A stretch of 64,000 nt of DNA from Cyanobacteriota bacterium. Lineage in GTDB: Bacteria; Cyanobacteriota; Cyanobacteriia; CACIAM-69d. Each line of letters begins with the position of its first letter. The first letter of the stretch is position 1. The stretch lies in NCBI GenBank assembly GCA_022402445.1, contig JAKRSF010000011.1, positions 1-64,000 of the forward strand. Direction: 5' to 3'. Shown here one piece after another: positions 8,109 to 19,103 of the stretch. A model generated the notes under the pieces. It worked only from the letters and a program-made list of their open reading frames with translations. It made no database searches and was not told the origin of the DNA. Both the position numbers and the translations under genes were made by a program.

Positions 8109-11100
8109 CTAGCGGTTGATGGGGTGGGGGGGGATGCGGCGGAGGGCGGCCTGGAGGGCTTCGAGGCGGACGGGTTTGCTGACGTAATCGTTCATGCCGG
8201 CGGCGAGGCAGTCGTCGCGATCGCCGCCCATGGCGTTGGCGGTCATGGCGATGATCCAGGGTTGGCGTGGATTGTTGCCGCGATCGCGGATGTGCTGGGT
8301 GGCGGTGAGGCCGTCCATGGTGGGCATTTGTACGTCCATAAAAATGGCGTCGTAGGGCTGTCGGGCGATCGCCTCGAGGGCTTCGCAGCCATTGCTGGCC
8401 ACATCGGCGCGATAGCCCAGGCGCTCCAGCATCAGCAGGGCCACCTTTTGGTTCACCACCACATCCTCCACCACCAAAATGCGCAGGGGTGGCGCTTGCC
8501 ACTGTTGGTCCGGGGCGCTGGCGGGCACGGGGACGGGGACAGGCATTTCACCCTGGCTGGGGGGGGTGGCTTCTCCCGTGGGGGATGCGGGGGGTGCGGC
8601 GGGCCGGGGTGGCGGCGGCGGCGGCTCTAGGATTTTCCGCAAGGCCCGCTGGAGGGAAGCCTGTTTGAGGGGTTTCATTAGGGTGGCGGCCACGGCGGGG
8701 CGATCGCCCTGGGGAATGTCATGGCTACCGACGGACCGCAGCACAATGACCGGCAGCGATCGCCCGCCCTCACCTTTGGCCCCCTGGATTCGCTCCGCCA
8801 AATCTAAACTATCCATCTGGGGCAGACCCCCATCAATGATCGCCACATCAAACCCCTGGTCCGCCTCCAAAACCTTCAGGGCATCCGCCCCGGAAGCCAC
8901 CGCCGTCGTTTCCATGCCCCAGGTGGCCGCCTGGAGCGCCAGGAGTTTGCGGTGGGTGCAGTTGTCATCCACCACCAGCAGCCGTTTACCCACCAGATGC
9001 CCGCCACCGGACGGCTCCACCCGCGATCGCGGCACCCCCAGCACCCGCACCGTGAAATAGAACGTCGTCTCCGTTGGCCCCGCCAGACCCATCCGCCCCG
9101 GCCAGCCCCCCGCAGTCCCCCAGTCCGCCGGAGCCGTGCCCCCCGTGTGGCCCTGGCTATGGACCCAGAGGTGGCCCCCCATCAGTTCACAAAGGCGCTT
9201 ACTGATCGCCAGCCCCAGACCCGTACCCCCATGGGTCCGCGTAATGGACGCATCCACCTGACTGAAGGGACGAAACAGCCGCCCCAGGCGATCGCGCGGG
9301 ATCCCAATGCCCGTATCACTAATGGCAAAGCACAGCTCATGGGGCCGCGCATCCGGGCTTTGGCGACGGACTCCAGCCCCCCCCTCCAACCCCGACTCCC
9401 ACGGCAGTTCCCGGGCCGTCACCCGCAGCAGCACATCCCCCTTCTGGGTGAATTTCACCGCATTCGACAGCAAATTCACCAGCACCTGCCGCAGGCGAGT
9501 CACATCCCCCACCAGGCAGTCCGGCACGGATGGATCTAGATAGGAGGCCAGTTCAATGCGTTTTTCCGCCGCCCGGTGGCTCAGCAGATCCAGGCATTCC
9601 TCGACGCAGGGGGCTAGGTTGAAGGGATGTTCTTCTAGTTCGAGGGTGCCGGATTCGATCTTAGAAAAGTCCAGGATATCGTTGATGATGTCCAGCAGGG
9701 TGTCGCCGCTCTTGCGGATGGTTTCGGCGAAGTCCCGCTGTTGGGGCGTCAGGTCCGTGTCTAGCAGAAGGCCGGTCATGCCGATGGTGGCGTTCATGGG
9801 GGTGCGGATTTCGTGGCTCATCATGGCCAGGAATTGGCTTTTGGCGCGGTTGGCGCTTTCCGCTTCGCGGGTGGCCTGCTGGAGGGCGATGTTTTTGAGG
9901 GTGAGTTCCTTGCGCTGGGTGGTTTCCTGTTCGAGGAGCTGGGCCTGGGCGAGGGCGATGCCCACGTGGGCGGCGATGGTTTCGAGGAGTTCGATTTCTT
10001 CAGGGCTCCAGGTGCGGAAGTGATCGCACTGGTGCAGGCCGATCGCGCCGTTGGGTTGCCCTTGGTAGGAGGTGCGGACGCCGATCATTGACTTGACGCC
10101 CACCGATTCGCAAATGTCGATCGCATCCTTGAGGAGGGGTTCTTCGTAGATGTTGGGGCAGGCGATCGCGCGATCGCTGCTGAGGAGCTGTTGCACGTGG
10201 GGGTTCCCGTCGATCGGCACCTTGAGGCCCATCATCGAGGAGATATTGTCCCCCTGGAGATATTCCGACACGAGGGGGATGCTGGGCTCGGGGTCGGCGA
10301 TGTAGGCATGGATCAGGCAGCGGTTGGCCCCGAATAGTTCACCGACGCGGCGGGCGGTGGTTTCAAAGATGCGATCGATCCGCAGACTTTGGCGCACTTC
10401 TGTGATGATCTGCTGGAGGATCGAGGCGCGCCGCAGTTGATATTCCAAGGCTTCGCGGGCCTGGGTGCGTTCGAGGTCCGTGCCGAGCCATTGGGCCATC
10501 AGCCGCAGCAGTTGGCGATCGCGGTGGGCCAGGGGGACATTTTCGCGGGGGCTAGGGTCGATGAAACTCAGGACGCCGACGGGGTTACCCTCCACCACCA
10601 CCTGACAGCCCAGGTAGGAGCCAATGGGCCAGGTGCGATAGGCGGGATGGTCGTACCACTGGGCCGGATCGAGGCGGGTCAAAAAAACCGGCGTTTTGCT
10701 GCTCAGGGCCAAATGGCAGTAGGTTTCGCCCATCGGGCGCGCCTCCTGGAGGGCCGGGTCTGCGGGATCTAGATTGTCCCCCTGGTAGGCGCAGAGGCGG
10801 ACGAGGAAGTCGGGGCCGCTGCCTTCGAGGCGGGTGAAGAAGCCCATGGGGAAGCCGAAGCGCCGCCGACCGATCGCCAAAATGCCCTGGAGCCGCTGCT
10901 CGAAACTGAGGCCCACGGCGGCGGTGACCTGATAGAGCCCCTGGAGGGCGTTGCTTTGCTCCTGGGATTGGCGCTCGGCCCGCTTGAGTTCCGTGACGTC
11001 GGTGATGGTGCCCAGGTAGCCGATGGTTTGGCCCTGGTGGTCCGTCAGGGGCATGGCCCGCACGTAGACTTCCGTGAGGGTGGGGGGGTGGCCGTAGCGG

Positions 11101-12731
11101 CATTCGGTGGCGAAGTTCTGGCGATCGCGCAGGGCCGTTTGCCAGTCGGTTTCGACGCGATCGCGATCGTCGGGAAAGATGCCATCGGTCCAGGGAGCCC
11201 CCAGGGCCTGGGTCTCCGTCAGGCCGGTGATGGATTGATAGCGTTCATTGACAAAGCGCGATCGCCCCTCAAGATCCGTCTCAAAAATACCCACCGGCGC
11301 GAACTGGGCCAGGGTGCGGAAGCGGGCTTCACTGCGGCGCAGGTGCCGCTCGATCTGCTTACGTTCGGTGATGTCACGGATGGTGAAGAGGACGCCGTTG
11401 GGGCCGCTGGGGGTGACGCGCACCTCCTCATCGCGGGTGAGGGTGCCAATTTTGAGGGTTTGTTCGTAGATCAGGATTTCGCGGCCGGCGAGCACCTCTT
11501 CAATGGCGGCCAGGTGGCGGCGGGCCACGTCGGGGGGAACGAGGTCGATGATGTTGCGGCCAATGCGGGAGGTGGGTTCGCCGATTTGGACGACGTTGCG
11601 ACCGGCGTGGAAGTTGAGGTAGTTGCCCTGGGCATCGACGCGGAACATGAGGTCGGGGACGGCGGCGAGCATGTCGCGATCGCCGGGATCCAGGGGGCTG
11701 TTGATCTGGCTAGGGCTGGGCTCTGGGCTGGGGTCTAGGCGGGGCTCTGGGGCGATCGCGGGGGCTTCCCGGGGGGCCGGTGGGGCGATGAGTGGGGGCT
11801 GCGCCCCGATCGCGGCGGGGCCAGGGGGGCGATGGTGGTGGCGGTGGCGGCGGGCGGCCCGTTGGGCAATGGGGGGCGGGGCCTGGCGATCGCGCAGGAG
11901 GCCATAGAGAAAACTCGGGTGGGCCAGGGGCAGGTAATGGTGGGCCAGCAGGAGGCCGCTGGGGGCGGAGCCACTCCCCACCAGGATTTGCCGCTCCCCG
12001 TCTCCCCCCTGGGCAATGAGCTGCTCCACCTGCCGCAGGGGCGTGGTGGGCGATACCTGGGGCGGCAGGGGCCGGGCGATCGCCCCGAGGGGCAGGGCCA
12101 TGAGGTCGCCGCGATCGCACTGATGGGCCAGGTCAAGGCCGTCCACAATGCCCAGCGGTTGCCCCTGGGGGTTGGTGACCAAGACCGCCGCCGTGGGCCA
12201 GTCCAACAGGGCCGCGATCGCGCTGGCCACGGGGGCCGTTTCCGCCAGGGTGGGCAGGGGCGATCGCACCAACTGGCCCGCCGTCACCCAATCCAAAAGC
12301 TGCGTCTCCGCCAGCCGCGCGATCGCCGCCTCCAGATCCAATAGCCCCAGGGGGTGACCCGTCGCCGCATCCACCACCACCACCGGTTCCCCCCGCCGGT
12401 TCTGGAGGGCCAGGAGTCGGGCGAAGGGATCGCGATCGTCCAGGGTGACCGTTTCGTAGGGATCCGCCGTGGCCGCCGCTGGCTGCTGTTGCCAATCCCC
12501 CGCCGCGATCGGGGCGCAGCCCCCACTCATCGCCCGCAGCAGCGATCGCACCCCAAAGAGCAGGGTCGGCTGAGGCCCATCCCCCAACGCGATCGCCCCC
12601 CCGTGGGACTTTTGCAGCAGGTGTACCAGGGTACCCACGGGCGTCGTCAGGGGGAGCGGTGGCCGGGGCGATCGCCCGGACGGCGGGGCCGGGGCAAGGC
12701 CGTCACCGGGATTGGGGGAGGAAAAGGTCAT
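8109..12731 (-). CDS. CBS-PAS-PAS-GAF-GAF hybrid histidine kinase with two receiver domains
   Basis: This is a very large sensor kinase. Numbered from an unlikely upstream start at 12845, CBS-like repeats (about 65-320) precede a proline/histidine-rich linker, PAS domains (about 390-495 and 505-620) and two GAF domains (about 630-800 and 805-975). HisKA carries phospho-His1011 ([11 protein letters not shown]), HATPase follows (about 1105-1260), then two receivers. The first receiver keeps an unusual IIDGGLP at its phosphorylation site; the second has the standard IFMDVQMP and a C-terminal Lys in YVSKP. I take the ATG at 12731. No transmembrane helix is evident, so it is probably a cytoplasmic sensor. 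CBS at the front of such a kinase suggests adenylate-ligand input, which is inference. Confidence 0.88.
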   Translation of the reverse strand: MTFSSPNPGDGLAPAPPSGRSPRPPLPLTTPVGTLVHLLQKSHGGAIALGDGPQPTLLFGVRSLLRAMSGGCAPIAAGDWQQQPAAATADPYETVTLDDRDPFARLLALQNRRGEPVVVVDAATGHPLGLLDLEAAIARLAETQLLDWVTAGQLVRSPLPTLAETAPVASAIAALLDWPTAAVLVTNPQGQPLGIVDGLDLAHQCDRGDLMALPLGAIARPLPPQVSPTTPLRQVEQLIAQGGDGERQILVGSGSAPSGLLLAHHYLPLAHPSFLYGLLRDRQAPPPIAQRAARRHRHHHRPPGPAAIGAQPPLIAPPAPREAPAIAPEPRLDPSPEPSPSQINSPLDPGDRDMLAAVPDLMFRVDAQGNYLNFHAGRNVVQIGEPTSRIGRNIIDLVPPDVARRHLAAIEEVLAGREILIYEQTLKIGTLTRDEEVRVTPSGPNGVLFTIRDITERKQIERHLRRSEARFRTLAQFAPVGIFETDLEGRSRFVNERYQSITGLTETQALGAPWTDGIFPDDRDRVETDWQTALRDRQNFATECRYGHPPTLTEVYVRAMPLTDHQGQTIGYLGTITDVTELKRAERQSQEQSNALQGLYQVTAAVGLSFEQRLQGILAIGRRRFGFPMGFFTRLEGSGPDFLVRLCAYQGDNLDPADPALQEARPMGETYCHLALSSKTPVFLTRLDPAQWYDHPAYRTWPIGSYLGCQVVVEGNPVGVLSFIDPSPRENVPLAHRDRQLLRLMAQWLGTDLERTQAREALEYQLRRASILQQIITEVRQSLRIDRIFETTARRVGELFGANRCLIHAYIADPEPSIPLVSEYLQGDNISSMMGLKVPIDGNPHVQQLLSSDRAIACPNIYEEPLLKDAIDICESVGVKSMIGVRTSYQGQPNGAIGLHQCDHFRTWSPEEIELLETIAAHVGIALAQAQLLEQETTQRKELTLKNIALQQATREAESANRAKSQFLAMMSHEIRTPMNATIGMTGLLLDTDLTPQQRDFAETIRKSGDTLLDIINDILDFSKIESGTLELEEHPFNLAPCVEECLDLLSHRAAEKRIELASYLDPSVPDCLVGDVTRLRQVLVNLLSNAVKFTQKGDVLLRVTARELPWESGLEGGAGVRRQSPDARPHELCFAISDTGIGIPRDRLGRLFRPFSQVDASITRTHGGTGLGLAISKRLCELMGGHLWVHSQGHTGGTAPADWGTAGGWPGRMGLAGPTETTFYFTVRVLGVPRSRVEPSGGGHLVGKRLLVVDDNCTHRKLLALQAATWGMETTAVASGADALKVLEADQGFDVAIIDGGLPQMDSLDLAERIQGAKGEGGRSLPVIVLRSVGSHDIPQGDRPAVAATLMKPLKQASLQRALRKILEPPPPPPRPAAPPASPTGEATPPSQGEMPVPVPVPASAPDQQWQAPPLRILVVEDVVVNQKVALLMLERLGYRADVASNGCEALEAIARQPYDAIFMDVQMPTMDGLTATQHIRDRGNNPRQPWIIAMTANAMGGDRDDCLAAGMNDYVSKPVRLEALQAALRRIPPHPINR

Positions 12732-13007
12732 GGATGGCAGAACCGTTGCGGCGGACAATCCACCGCAGAAAGGGATGCGGACAGACGCCAAAACACGGGC
12801 GACCGGTGGCACCACGGGCGGCGCAGTTGGGGGTAGGGAGAACACCTGATGCGATGACGGCAGGATGGGGCTGTGGTGTTGCTCTGGCCCCCACCGAGGA
12901 ACTGGTGCCCTAGCCCCCCATGTCCGTAATTTTCTTTAGCTTATCGCGATCGCCCGGAGGCCCGAATCGCCCCCCATGTCCCCCGGTCCCGCGATCGCCT
13001 AGGGGGA

Positions 13008-15707
13008 TTAGGCGGAAGCATCCTCCGTGCCGAGGGTGCCCCGGGTCAGGCCCAGTTGATTCTGCACCTTGAGGCGTTTCCAAAGCTGTTCACCGGACTG
13101 CTGCCCCCGCAGGAGTCGCTGATATTCCCGGAGGGTGCGGGTCACTTGCTCTGGCCCTTCGGTGGTGAATTCAATGCGGAACCGCCGCACGCCGCGCGGG
13201 AGCAGTTGGCGGATCGCTTCGGCTCCGGTCTGGGCGGTGCCGTTGAAGAGGGTGTTGCGGCAACCGGCGTCGGCCTTGAGCTGATGTTCGACTCCGGCGC
13301 GATCGCGTAGGGTGACTTCGTGGCGATCGCAGGGGCGGCCACAGTCGCGGTAGTCCTTGCCGTCGGACAAAAAGGCGCAAAAAACACAGTGCTCCATATG
13401 GAACATGGGCACATGCTGATGGAGGGTGACTTCAAACCAGTGGGCGGGGCAGCGATCGAGCAGGCTGCACAGTTGATCGGCGTTGAGGTCGTAGGCGGCG
13501 GTGAGGGCTTCGAGGCCGTGGACTTCTATAAAGTGGCGGGCGGTGATGGGGTTGGCGACATTGAGGGAAAAGTCGCCGATCGCGCGATCGCCCCTGAAAA
13601 AGTCCAGATGGTCGTAGTTGCGCACCAGATAGCCCGTGGCCCCGTCCTGGCGCACCTGGTTCAAAATCCACCGCTCCCCTTCTTTAAAAATGCGCGGCGG
13701 GGCGAGCCAGATTTCGCGATCGCCCCTCGGGTTCTGGCCATGGTTTTGCACGAGATCCACCGCCTGCCGGTAGTGGCGCGGATCTTCAAATTCGCAATAG
13801 TGAAGTTTGACGCCGGTTCCCAGGGCGGCCGCCAACTGATCGAGGCTGCGGCTGAGGGCCACGAGGCGATCGGCGGGGTCGGTGTCCGGGTCGATGCTGT
13901 GGCGGTTCTGGGGCTGGGGTAGGAGATCTTGCCAGGGGCGATCGCGGTGGAGAGTCCAAGCAGGGGGGCGCGATCGCAGGTCTTCGAGATCCGCCACCAG
14001 TTGCCGCCGCAGGCGATTGAGTTCGCTGGTGGGCAGCATCAGGCCCGGTTCCAGATCCGCCGTGGTCAGCTTCGCCAGATAGAACGGCGTATTGCCCAGA
14101 CGGCCCAACTGCTGCCCCAGGGTCTGCGGCGTGAGGGGATGATCCTGGGCCGCCACGAGGGCCATGGCGGACTGGGCTTCCACCCGACGGCCCGCCCCAT
14201 CTTGCATCGTGACCGTTAATGGCGCGCCTAAATGACCGGTTACATGGATCGCCACGGGCCGCCGCCATTTGGGTACATCCCCGGCGAAGGTTTGGCGCAG
14301 TTCCTTTTCTAGATGCGGGTCGCTGGTTTTCCAGACCTGCCAGCCCGGTTTGATGTGACCAATGGGCACGTCGCGCCCCAACTCGATGCCGATGGATTTG
14401 CCCTGGCTCACAATTCCATAGATCCGACCGCCCACTTCGCGATCGCGCGGCCCCCCCGATGAACGGCTCGGCGGCACTAAAACAATGCCATCCCCCGCCG
14501 CGATCGGTGCGCCGTTGGGCATTTTGGCCGAAATCCATAGCCGCCCCCCCTGCGATCGCTCGACGGTGCCCAGGAATACGCCCCGCTTTTTGCCATAGCG
14601 CCCGTGGACGAGGGTTTGGTTATCAATGCCCTCGAACCAGCCGGTGAATAGCCCCCGGGAAAAGGCCATTTCTAGTTCGTAGCGCGGCGATCGCCCGGTG
14701 GCCGTCTCCGTTCGGCCGATCGCGGGTTTCGGAAATTCCACCGTCTCCGTATCCGGGTCCGCTTCGTCTGGAATGGGGGGGGGGGTGAGGACCGCCGCGA
14801 TCGCGCGATCGAGCGCCTGCCGATAGACCCGAGTCACGCTGGCCACATATTCCGGCGACTTGAGGCGACCTTCCACCTTGAGCGATCGCACCCCCGAGCG
14901 CACCAACGATTCCAGCACCGGCAGCCCCGACAAATCCTGGGGACTCAGGAGATAGCGGCGATCGCCCAGATCCACCACCTCCCCATCCACCACCAGGTCA
15001 TAGGTCATGCGGCACGCCTGGGCACATTCCCCCCGGTTCGCCGATCGCCCCCCGAGCGCCTCACTGGTCAGACATTGGCCGGAATAGGCGACGCACAGCG
15101 CCCCATGCACAAACACTTCCAAGGGAATTTCAGTGCCTGCTTCCCCCTGCAACGCCTGGATTTTTTCGATCTCCGCGATCGAGCATTCCCGCGCCAGCAC
15201 AACTAAATTGCACCCCAGCGATCGCGCAAACGCCACCCCCGCCCCACTGGTCACGGTCATTTGGGTCGAAGCATGGATCGGAAAATCCGGCGACAGGTGA
15301 CGAATCAGCCGACAAATGCCCACATCCTGCACGATCGCCGCATCCACCCCCGCCGCGATCGCCGTCCGCAAATACTCCGTCGCCGCCGCCAACTCCGTCG
15401 GAAACACCAGCGTATTCAGCGTCAAATAGCCCCGCACCCCGCGCCGGTGCAAAAACGCCATCAACTCCGGCAAATCCGCCCGCGTGAAATTGTCCGCCCG
15501 CATCCGCGCATTGAAGCGATCAAGGCCAAAATAAACCGCATCCGCCCCATTTTCCACCGCCGCCCGCACACAGTCCCAATTGCCCGCCGGTGCTAACAAT
15601 TCCGGCCCCAAGCTTCCTAAATCCATCGGCCCCGACCCATGCGGCGCAGACCCCAACCCTTTCGACCCCACCGGAGCATCCGCGACCATAGGCCCCCGAA
15701 TTATCAT
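13008..15707 (-). CDS. Peptidase U32-family protein (RlhA/YegQ-like)
   Basis: An 899-residue protein. The N-terminal U32 domain begins with the hallmark PELLAPAGNWDCVRAAVENGADAVYFG and continues through CSIAEIEKI and EVFVHGALCVAYSGQC. The cysteine-rich stretch NRGECAQACRMTYD is typical of the family's iron-sulfur/prephenate-dependent RNA hydroxylation members. A middle domain (about 380-560) and a second conserved C-terminal block with cysteines (HCVFCAFLSDGKDYRDCGRPCDRH) follow. U32 proteins such as RlhA and TrhP hydroxylate rRNA or tRNA; the original peptidase label is doubtful. The ATG at 15707 is followed by in-frame ATGs at 15689 and later, so the exact start is uncertain. It is longer than RlhA, as is usual in cyanobacteria. 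Confidence 0.88.
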   Translation of the reverse strand: MIIRGPMVADAPVGSKGLGSAPHGSGPMDLGSLGPELLAPAGNWDCVRAAVENGADAVYFGLDRFNARMRADNFTRADLPELMAFLHRRGVRGYLTLNTLVFPTELAAATEYLRTAIAAGVDAAIVQDVGICRLIRHLSPDFPIHASTQMTVTSGAGVAFARSLGCNLVVLARECSIAEIEKIQALQGEAGTEIPLEVFVHGALCVAYSGQCLTSEALGGRSANRGECAQACRMTYDLVVDGEVVDLGDRRYLLSPQDLSGLPVLESLVRSGVRSLKVEGRLKSPEYVASVTRVYRQALDRAIAAVLTPPPIPDEADPDTETVEFPKPAIGRTETATGRSPRYELEMAFSRGLFTGWFEGIDNQTLVHGRYGKKRGVFLGTVERSQGGRLWISAKMPNGAPIAAGDGIVLVPPSRSSGGPRDREVGGRIYGIVSQGKSIGIELGRDVPIGHIKPGWQVWKTSDPHLEKELRQTFAGDVPKWRRPVAIHVTGHLGAPLTVTMQDGAGRRVEAQSAMALVAAQDHPLTPQTLGQQLGRLGNTPFYLAKLTTADLEPGLMLPTSELNRLRRQLVADLEDLRSRPPAWTLHRDRPWQDLLPQPQNRHSIDPDTDPADRLVALSRSLDQLAAALGTGVKLHYCEFEDPRHYRQAVDLVQNHGQNPRGDREIWLAPPRIFKEGERWILNQVRQDGATGYLVRNYDHLDFFRGDRAIGDFSLNVANPITARHFIEVHGLEALTAAYDLNADQLCSLLDRCPAHWFEVTLHQHVPMFHMEHCVFCAFLSDGKDYRDCGRPCDRHEVTLRDRAGVEHQLKADAGCRNTLFNGTAQTGAEAIRQLLPRGVRRFRIEFTTEGPEQVTRTLREYQRLLRGQQSGEQLWKRLKVQNQLGLTRGTLGTEDASA

Positions 15708-16001
15708 TCATCTCAATCTTTGCCAATCCTAAACAATAACCTGAAATGCTGAACCGGCCAAGCAATCCCTCGATAAGACAACAGAAAAGACAGGAAATTT
15801 AAGGCTTGCTTAGGCATCGTCCCGCGACCCGCCATCCACGGCGATGACTGGTGAAGCAAGGGGTTTCAGCCTGCTTACCTTGAAGGGCGCTTGGGGATGA
15901 TCAGGGGGTGCCACGGCGATCGCCGTCCCCTCTGCCAATCTTTAGGAAGCCTTCGCTAAGCTAGAACCGATCAAACGTCTCACCGCCCCCCTGGCCGCCC
16001 C

Positions 16002-16661
16002 ATGTCCGATCGCATTGCCCTGACCTTTGACGACGATCCAAAAATTACCCAGGACGACTCCGTACCCACGGGAACCTCAGAACTATTGCGGGTGGTCGAA
16101 GAACTGAACCAAACGCCGCCCTACCAAAAGCGGCCCATTCGCCTGACCTTTTTTGTGGTGGGGGTGAATGTGGAAAAAATGCTGTCCCTTGAACCGCAAC
16201 TGATTACGCGGATGGTGATGGGGGGCCATGAAATCGCCAACCATTCCCATAGCCATCCCAATCACTTTCATCGGCTTTCGGTGGATCAAGCCCTTGAGGA
16301 AGTGGGCAAAAACCATGATCTAATTCAGCATTTGCTGGGGCGGGAATCGCGCTTTTTTAGGCCCCCCTATGGCCTCATCAGTCAACCGTTAATTGATGCC
16401 ATCCTCAGGGAATTTCCCCGATATCAAATTGCCGGTTGGCATCGCCATGACGAAAAGGATAGCTACACGGCGGCGCAACTGAGCCGGGTGGTGGTGCAGC
16501 AGGCCCAGGGTAACCAGGTGGTGCTGCTCCATGGCTGGTACAAATCGACCCTGTGGGCCATGCGATCAATTTTTCAGGGCCTCCGCGATCGCGGCTTTTA
16601 TGCGGTCACCATGGGCGATCTCGCGGGGAAACCACCCCTGGGGGGGCTCAAGGGCCTCTGA
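16002..16661 (+). CDS. Polysaccharide deacetylase (NodB-homology domain)
   Basis: A compact 219-residue NodB-domain protein of carbohydrate esterase family 4 type. Visible motifs are TFDDD at residues 8-12 (catalytic base and metal Asp), HSHSHPNH at 81-88 (metal-binding histidines) and RPPYG at 120-124. Further on, LLHGWY at about 174-179 supplies the late His. It should remove N-acetyl groups from a polysaccharide such as peptidoglycan or an exopolysaccharide. No signal peptide is visible, which is odd for a cell-wall enzyme. A short direct repeat (TCTGAAGGTT) overlaps and follows the stop codon. Confidence 0.9.
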   Translation: MSDRIALTFDDDPKITQDDSVPTGTSELLRVVEELNQTPPYQKRPIRLTFFVVGVNVEKMLSLEPQLITRMVMGGHEIANHSHSHPNHFHRLSVDQALEEVGKNHDLIQHLLGRESRFFRPPYGLISQPLIDAILREFPRYQIAGWHRHDEKDSYTAAQLSRVVVQQAQGNQVVLLHGWYKSTLWAMRSIFQGLRDRGFYAVTMGDLAGKPPLGGLKGL

Positions 16662-16774
16662 AGGTTTTCTGAAGGTTTTCTGAGGGGCTTTAGTTTCTGT
16701 AGGGGATTGGAGTGTCTTGGTCCGGTTGATGTCCCTATAATTGTGCGTCTAATTGTGCGTTGGTTCCCCGATCC

Positions 16775-17569
16775 ATGGGCATTGTGACGGCCATTTTTAA
16801 TCAAGCCGGTGGCGTGGCGAAAACGACCCTGACGATGAATCTGGGCTATCACCTGGCCCTGCGCGATCGCCGGGTGCTGGTGATGGATATGGATCCCCAG
16901 GCGAGTTTGACGAAGGCCCTGAGCGTGGATGTGGATGCCCTGACGGAGGATCAAACGATCTATGGGCCAATCGTCGATCGCACGGAGCTGCCGGTGGTAC
17001 ACTGCCCGACCTTTGGGGTGGATCTGGTGCCGTCGGAGTTGATTTTGAGTACGGCGACGCCGAAGCTGGCGGCGGTGATGGCTCGGGAAACGCGGCTGCG
17101 GCAGGCGATCGCGCCGGTGCGGGATCAGTATGACCACATCTTGATTGACTGTGCGCCGACGGTGGAATTGCTGAGTTTGCTGGCCCTGATGGCGGCCGAT
17201 CGCGTGCTGATCCCCGTGGAAACCCAGTGGAAGGCGTGGAATGCGGTGCCGGAGGCGTTGCGGACCCTGGAGGCGGTGCGTGAAGCGCGGCTGATGTTTA
17301 ATATCACCGAACCGCTGACGATCGCGGGATTTGTCCCCACCCGCTACAGCAAAACCTACGAGGATCATCGGGCGACGCTGGCGGAACTGCGCGATCGCCA
17401 AACTGGGGCCGCCGCGATCGCGCCCGTCCTGGAAGCGGTGCCCAACTCGACCCTGTTCGGCAAAGCCTTTGCGGCAAACGTCCCCCTGGCGCTCTACGAT
17501 AAAACCCACAAAGCCGTGGGCGTTCTCAAGCGTCTGGCGGCTGCCCTGGATGCTGAAGAGCGCCCCTAA
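16775..17569 (+). CDS. parA: ParA-family partition ATPase
   Basis: A 264-residue MinD/ParA-type ATPase from ATG 16775. The deviant Walker A motif at 10-18 reads NQAGGVAKTT, so the usual signature lysine (KGGVGKTT) is Ala and the Gly before the catalytic Lys is also Ala. Walker A' MDMDPQAS lies at 37-44, and HILIDCAPTVELLSL provides the Walker B-like region. With the ParB gene three bases downstream it forms a parAB operon for chromosome or plasmid segregation. The single operon and lack of plasmid genes favour a chromosomal role, but this is not proven. Confidence 0.88.
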   Translation: MGIVTAIFNQAGGVAKTTLTMNLGYHLALRDRRVLVMDMDPQASLTKALSVDVDALTEDQTIYGPIVDRTELPVVHCPTFGVDLVPSELILSTATPKLAAVMARETRLRQAIAPVRDQYDHILIDCAPTVELLSLLALMAADRVLIPVETQWKAWNAVPEALRTLEAVREARLMFNITEPLTIAGFVPTRYSKTYEDHRATLAELRDRQTGAAAIAPVLEAVPNSTLFGKAFAANVPLALYDKTHKAVGVLKRLAAALDAEERP

Positions 17570-17572
17570 GCC

Positions 17573-18652
17573 ATGGCCCCCCAACCGCCCCGCCGTAAAT
17601 CTCCCCAACGGCTCAGCGCGCTCTTCAGTGGCCCGGTCAGGGATCCCGCGATCGCGGCTCAAGATGTTTCCCAAAACGCTGCCGATGGGGGCGATCGCGA
17701 AAATCTAGACCTAACAAATTTGGCGAATTTAGGCCGCGCGGATCTGGGGAACGGCGCGATCGCCCAGGCCATTCCCCTTGATCGCATCCTCCTGCCCGCC
17801 AGTCAGCCCCGGCGCTACTTTGATCCCGAAGCCCTCGATCGCCTCGTGGCCTCCGTGCGGCTCCATGGGGTGCTGGAACCGGTTTTGGTGCGGCCCCTTC
17901 CCGTTGAGGTTTCGGGAGATATTTCAGGAAATGCTGCGGGCGATCGCTACGAACTGGTGGCCGGTGAACGGCGCTACCGGGCGGCCCGCGCGGCGAATTT
18001 AACCCACATTCCCGCCATCAGCCGCCCCCTGGCCGACGGGGACGTGCTGCAAATTGCCCTGATCGAAAACCTGCTGCGGGAGGACCTCAACCCCGTCGAA
18101 GAAACCGAAGGCATTTTAGAGGTGCTGGCCCTGCGCCTGGGCACCACGCCCGCCGCCGCCGCCGCCCTCCTGCAACGGATGGATGCCGATCGCCGACGCG
18201 GGTCCGATAACGTTATGGGACAGCCGGAGGCCACGATCGCGATCGCCGTATTCGACGCCCTCGGACGGATGGGGTGGCGATCGTTCGTCGCCAATCGGCT
18301 GCCCCTGTTGGCCCTGCCGCCGGAAATCCTCGATGCCCTCCGCCAAGGCCACCTGTCCTACACCAAAGCCCAGGCGATCGCGCGGGTGCCCGACCCGGAC
18401 CAGCGCCGCCACCTGCTGACCTGGGCGATCGAACAGCAGCCTTCCCTCAGCGCCATCCGCACCGCGATCGCGCGATCGCGCCCCCCCGAACCCCCTGCAC
18501 CCGAACCTAACGAAGAAGAACAGATCCTGCGCGATCGGTGGCGCACCCTGATCCAGCGGGCCACCGCCGCCAAAATCTGGAGCGATCCCCAGCGCCGCGC
18601 CCCCCTGGCCCAACTGCTCACGGACCTCGAAACCCTCCTCCAGGATCCCTAG
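17573..18652 (+). CDS. parB: ParB/RepB/Spo0J-family partition protein
   Basis: A 359-residue protein with the ParB CTPase domain at about 65-180, including GERRYRAAR at 131-139 and ENLLREDLNPVEE at 165-177. A helix-turn-helix DNA-binding region follows (LSYTKAQAIARVPD), then a C-terminal dimerisation-like tail. The first 65 residues are a variable basic linker. It should load on parS sites and act with ParA in segregation. Codons for SDNVMGQ (211-217) coincide with a near-perfect copy of the 20-bp palindrome clustered at 44-53 kb. Confidence 0.88.
   Translation: MAPQPPRRKSPQRLSALFSGPVRDPAIAAQDVSQNAADGGDRENLDLTNLANLGRADLGNGAIAQAIPLDRILLPASQPRRYFDPEALDRLVASVRLHGVLEPVLVRPLPVEVSGDISGNAAGDRYELVAGERRYRAARAANLTHIPAISRPLADGDVLQIALIENLLREDLNPVEETEGILEVLALRLGTTPAAAAALLQRMDADRRRGSDNVMGQPEATIAIAVFDALGRMGWRSFVANRLPLLALPPEILDALRQGHLSYTKAQAIARVPDPDQRRHLLTWAIEQQPSLSAIRTAIARSRPPEPPAPEPNEEEQILRDRWRTLIQRATAAKIWSDPQRRAPLAQLLTDLETLLQDP
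18202..18221. repeat. 20-bp palindrome copy inside parB
   Basis: The sequence GTCCGATAACGTTATGGGAC is palindromic apart from one outer pair and matches the family otherwise found only at 44.3-52.8 kb. Here it is in frame with parB. Confidence 0.8.
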
Positions 18653-19103
18653 GCGATCGCCGCGCCCCCCACCGATCCCCACCGCATTCGGTTGTCCTTA
18701 AAAAAATCTTAAGAAAATAAACCCCCATTCCCGCCCCCCGCCATTGCGGAGCCTAGAATTGCCCCCCCAAGGCATTAGGGCGATCGCGGTGCCCCCCGCT
18801 TCAACCCACCCTCAACCGAGCTAAATCACCCCCTGAACTCGGCCCCGCCACACTGGCGCGATCGCGCGGGGCAGCCCCGGCAGGGATCAAAGGATTCCCC
18901 CCAAACATCCAGGGGATTCACCGTTTCGCCACAAGGGGGCCGTTACAATTTTTAGCAAAATATAGTATCCTCCCTAGCCAAAGGGGCACCGTCGCGTTGT
19001 GTCTGCGTTCTAGGGTGCTGCCCAGGGCGATCGGCGCGATCCCCAGGTTTCCCCCGCCCCCTTGCCGCCCTAAGCCAGTCGGATCTAGCCACCAAAGCCG
19101 TTT
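18653..19103. other. Intergenic region upstream of glgA, 451 bp
   Basis: The stretch after parB is GC-rich with HIP1 octamers, plus an AT-rich patch at 18700-18720. A second AT-rich island at 18940-18970 lies about 140 bp before glgA and is the likeliest promoter area. No gene is recognised here. Confidence 0.5.
18943..18966 (+). promoter_or_regulatory. Possible glgA promoter elements
   Basis: TATAGT at 18961-18966 looks like a -10 box in an otherwise GC-rich region. The only nearby -35-like hexamer, TTACAA at 18943-18948, is just 12 bp away, too close for a standard sigma-70 promoter. The call rests mainly on the isolated AT-rich island and the -10 match. Confidence 0.3.
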
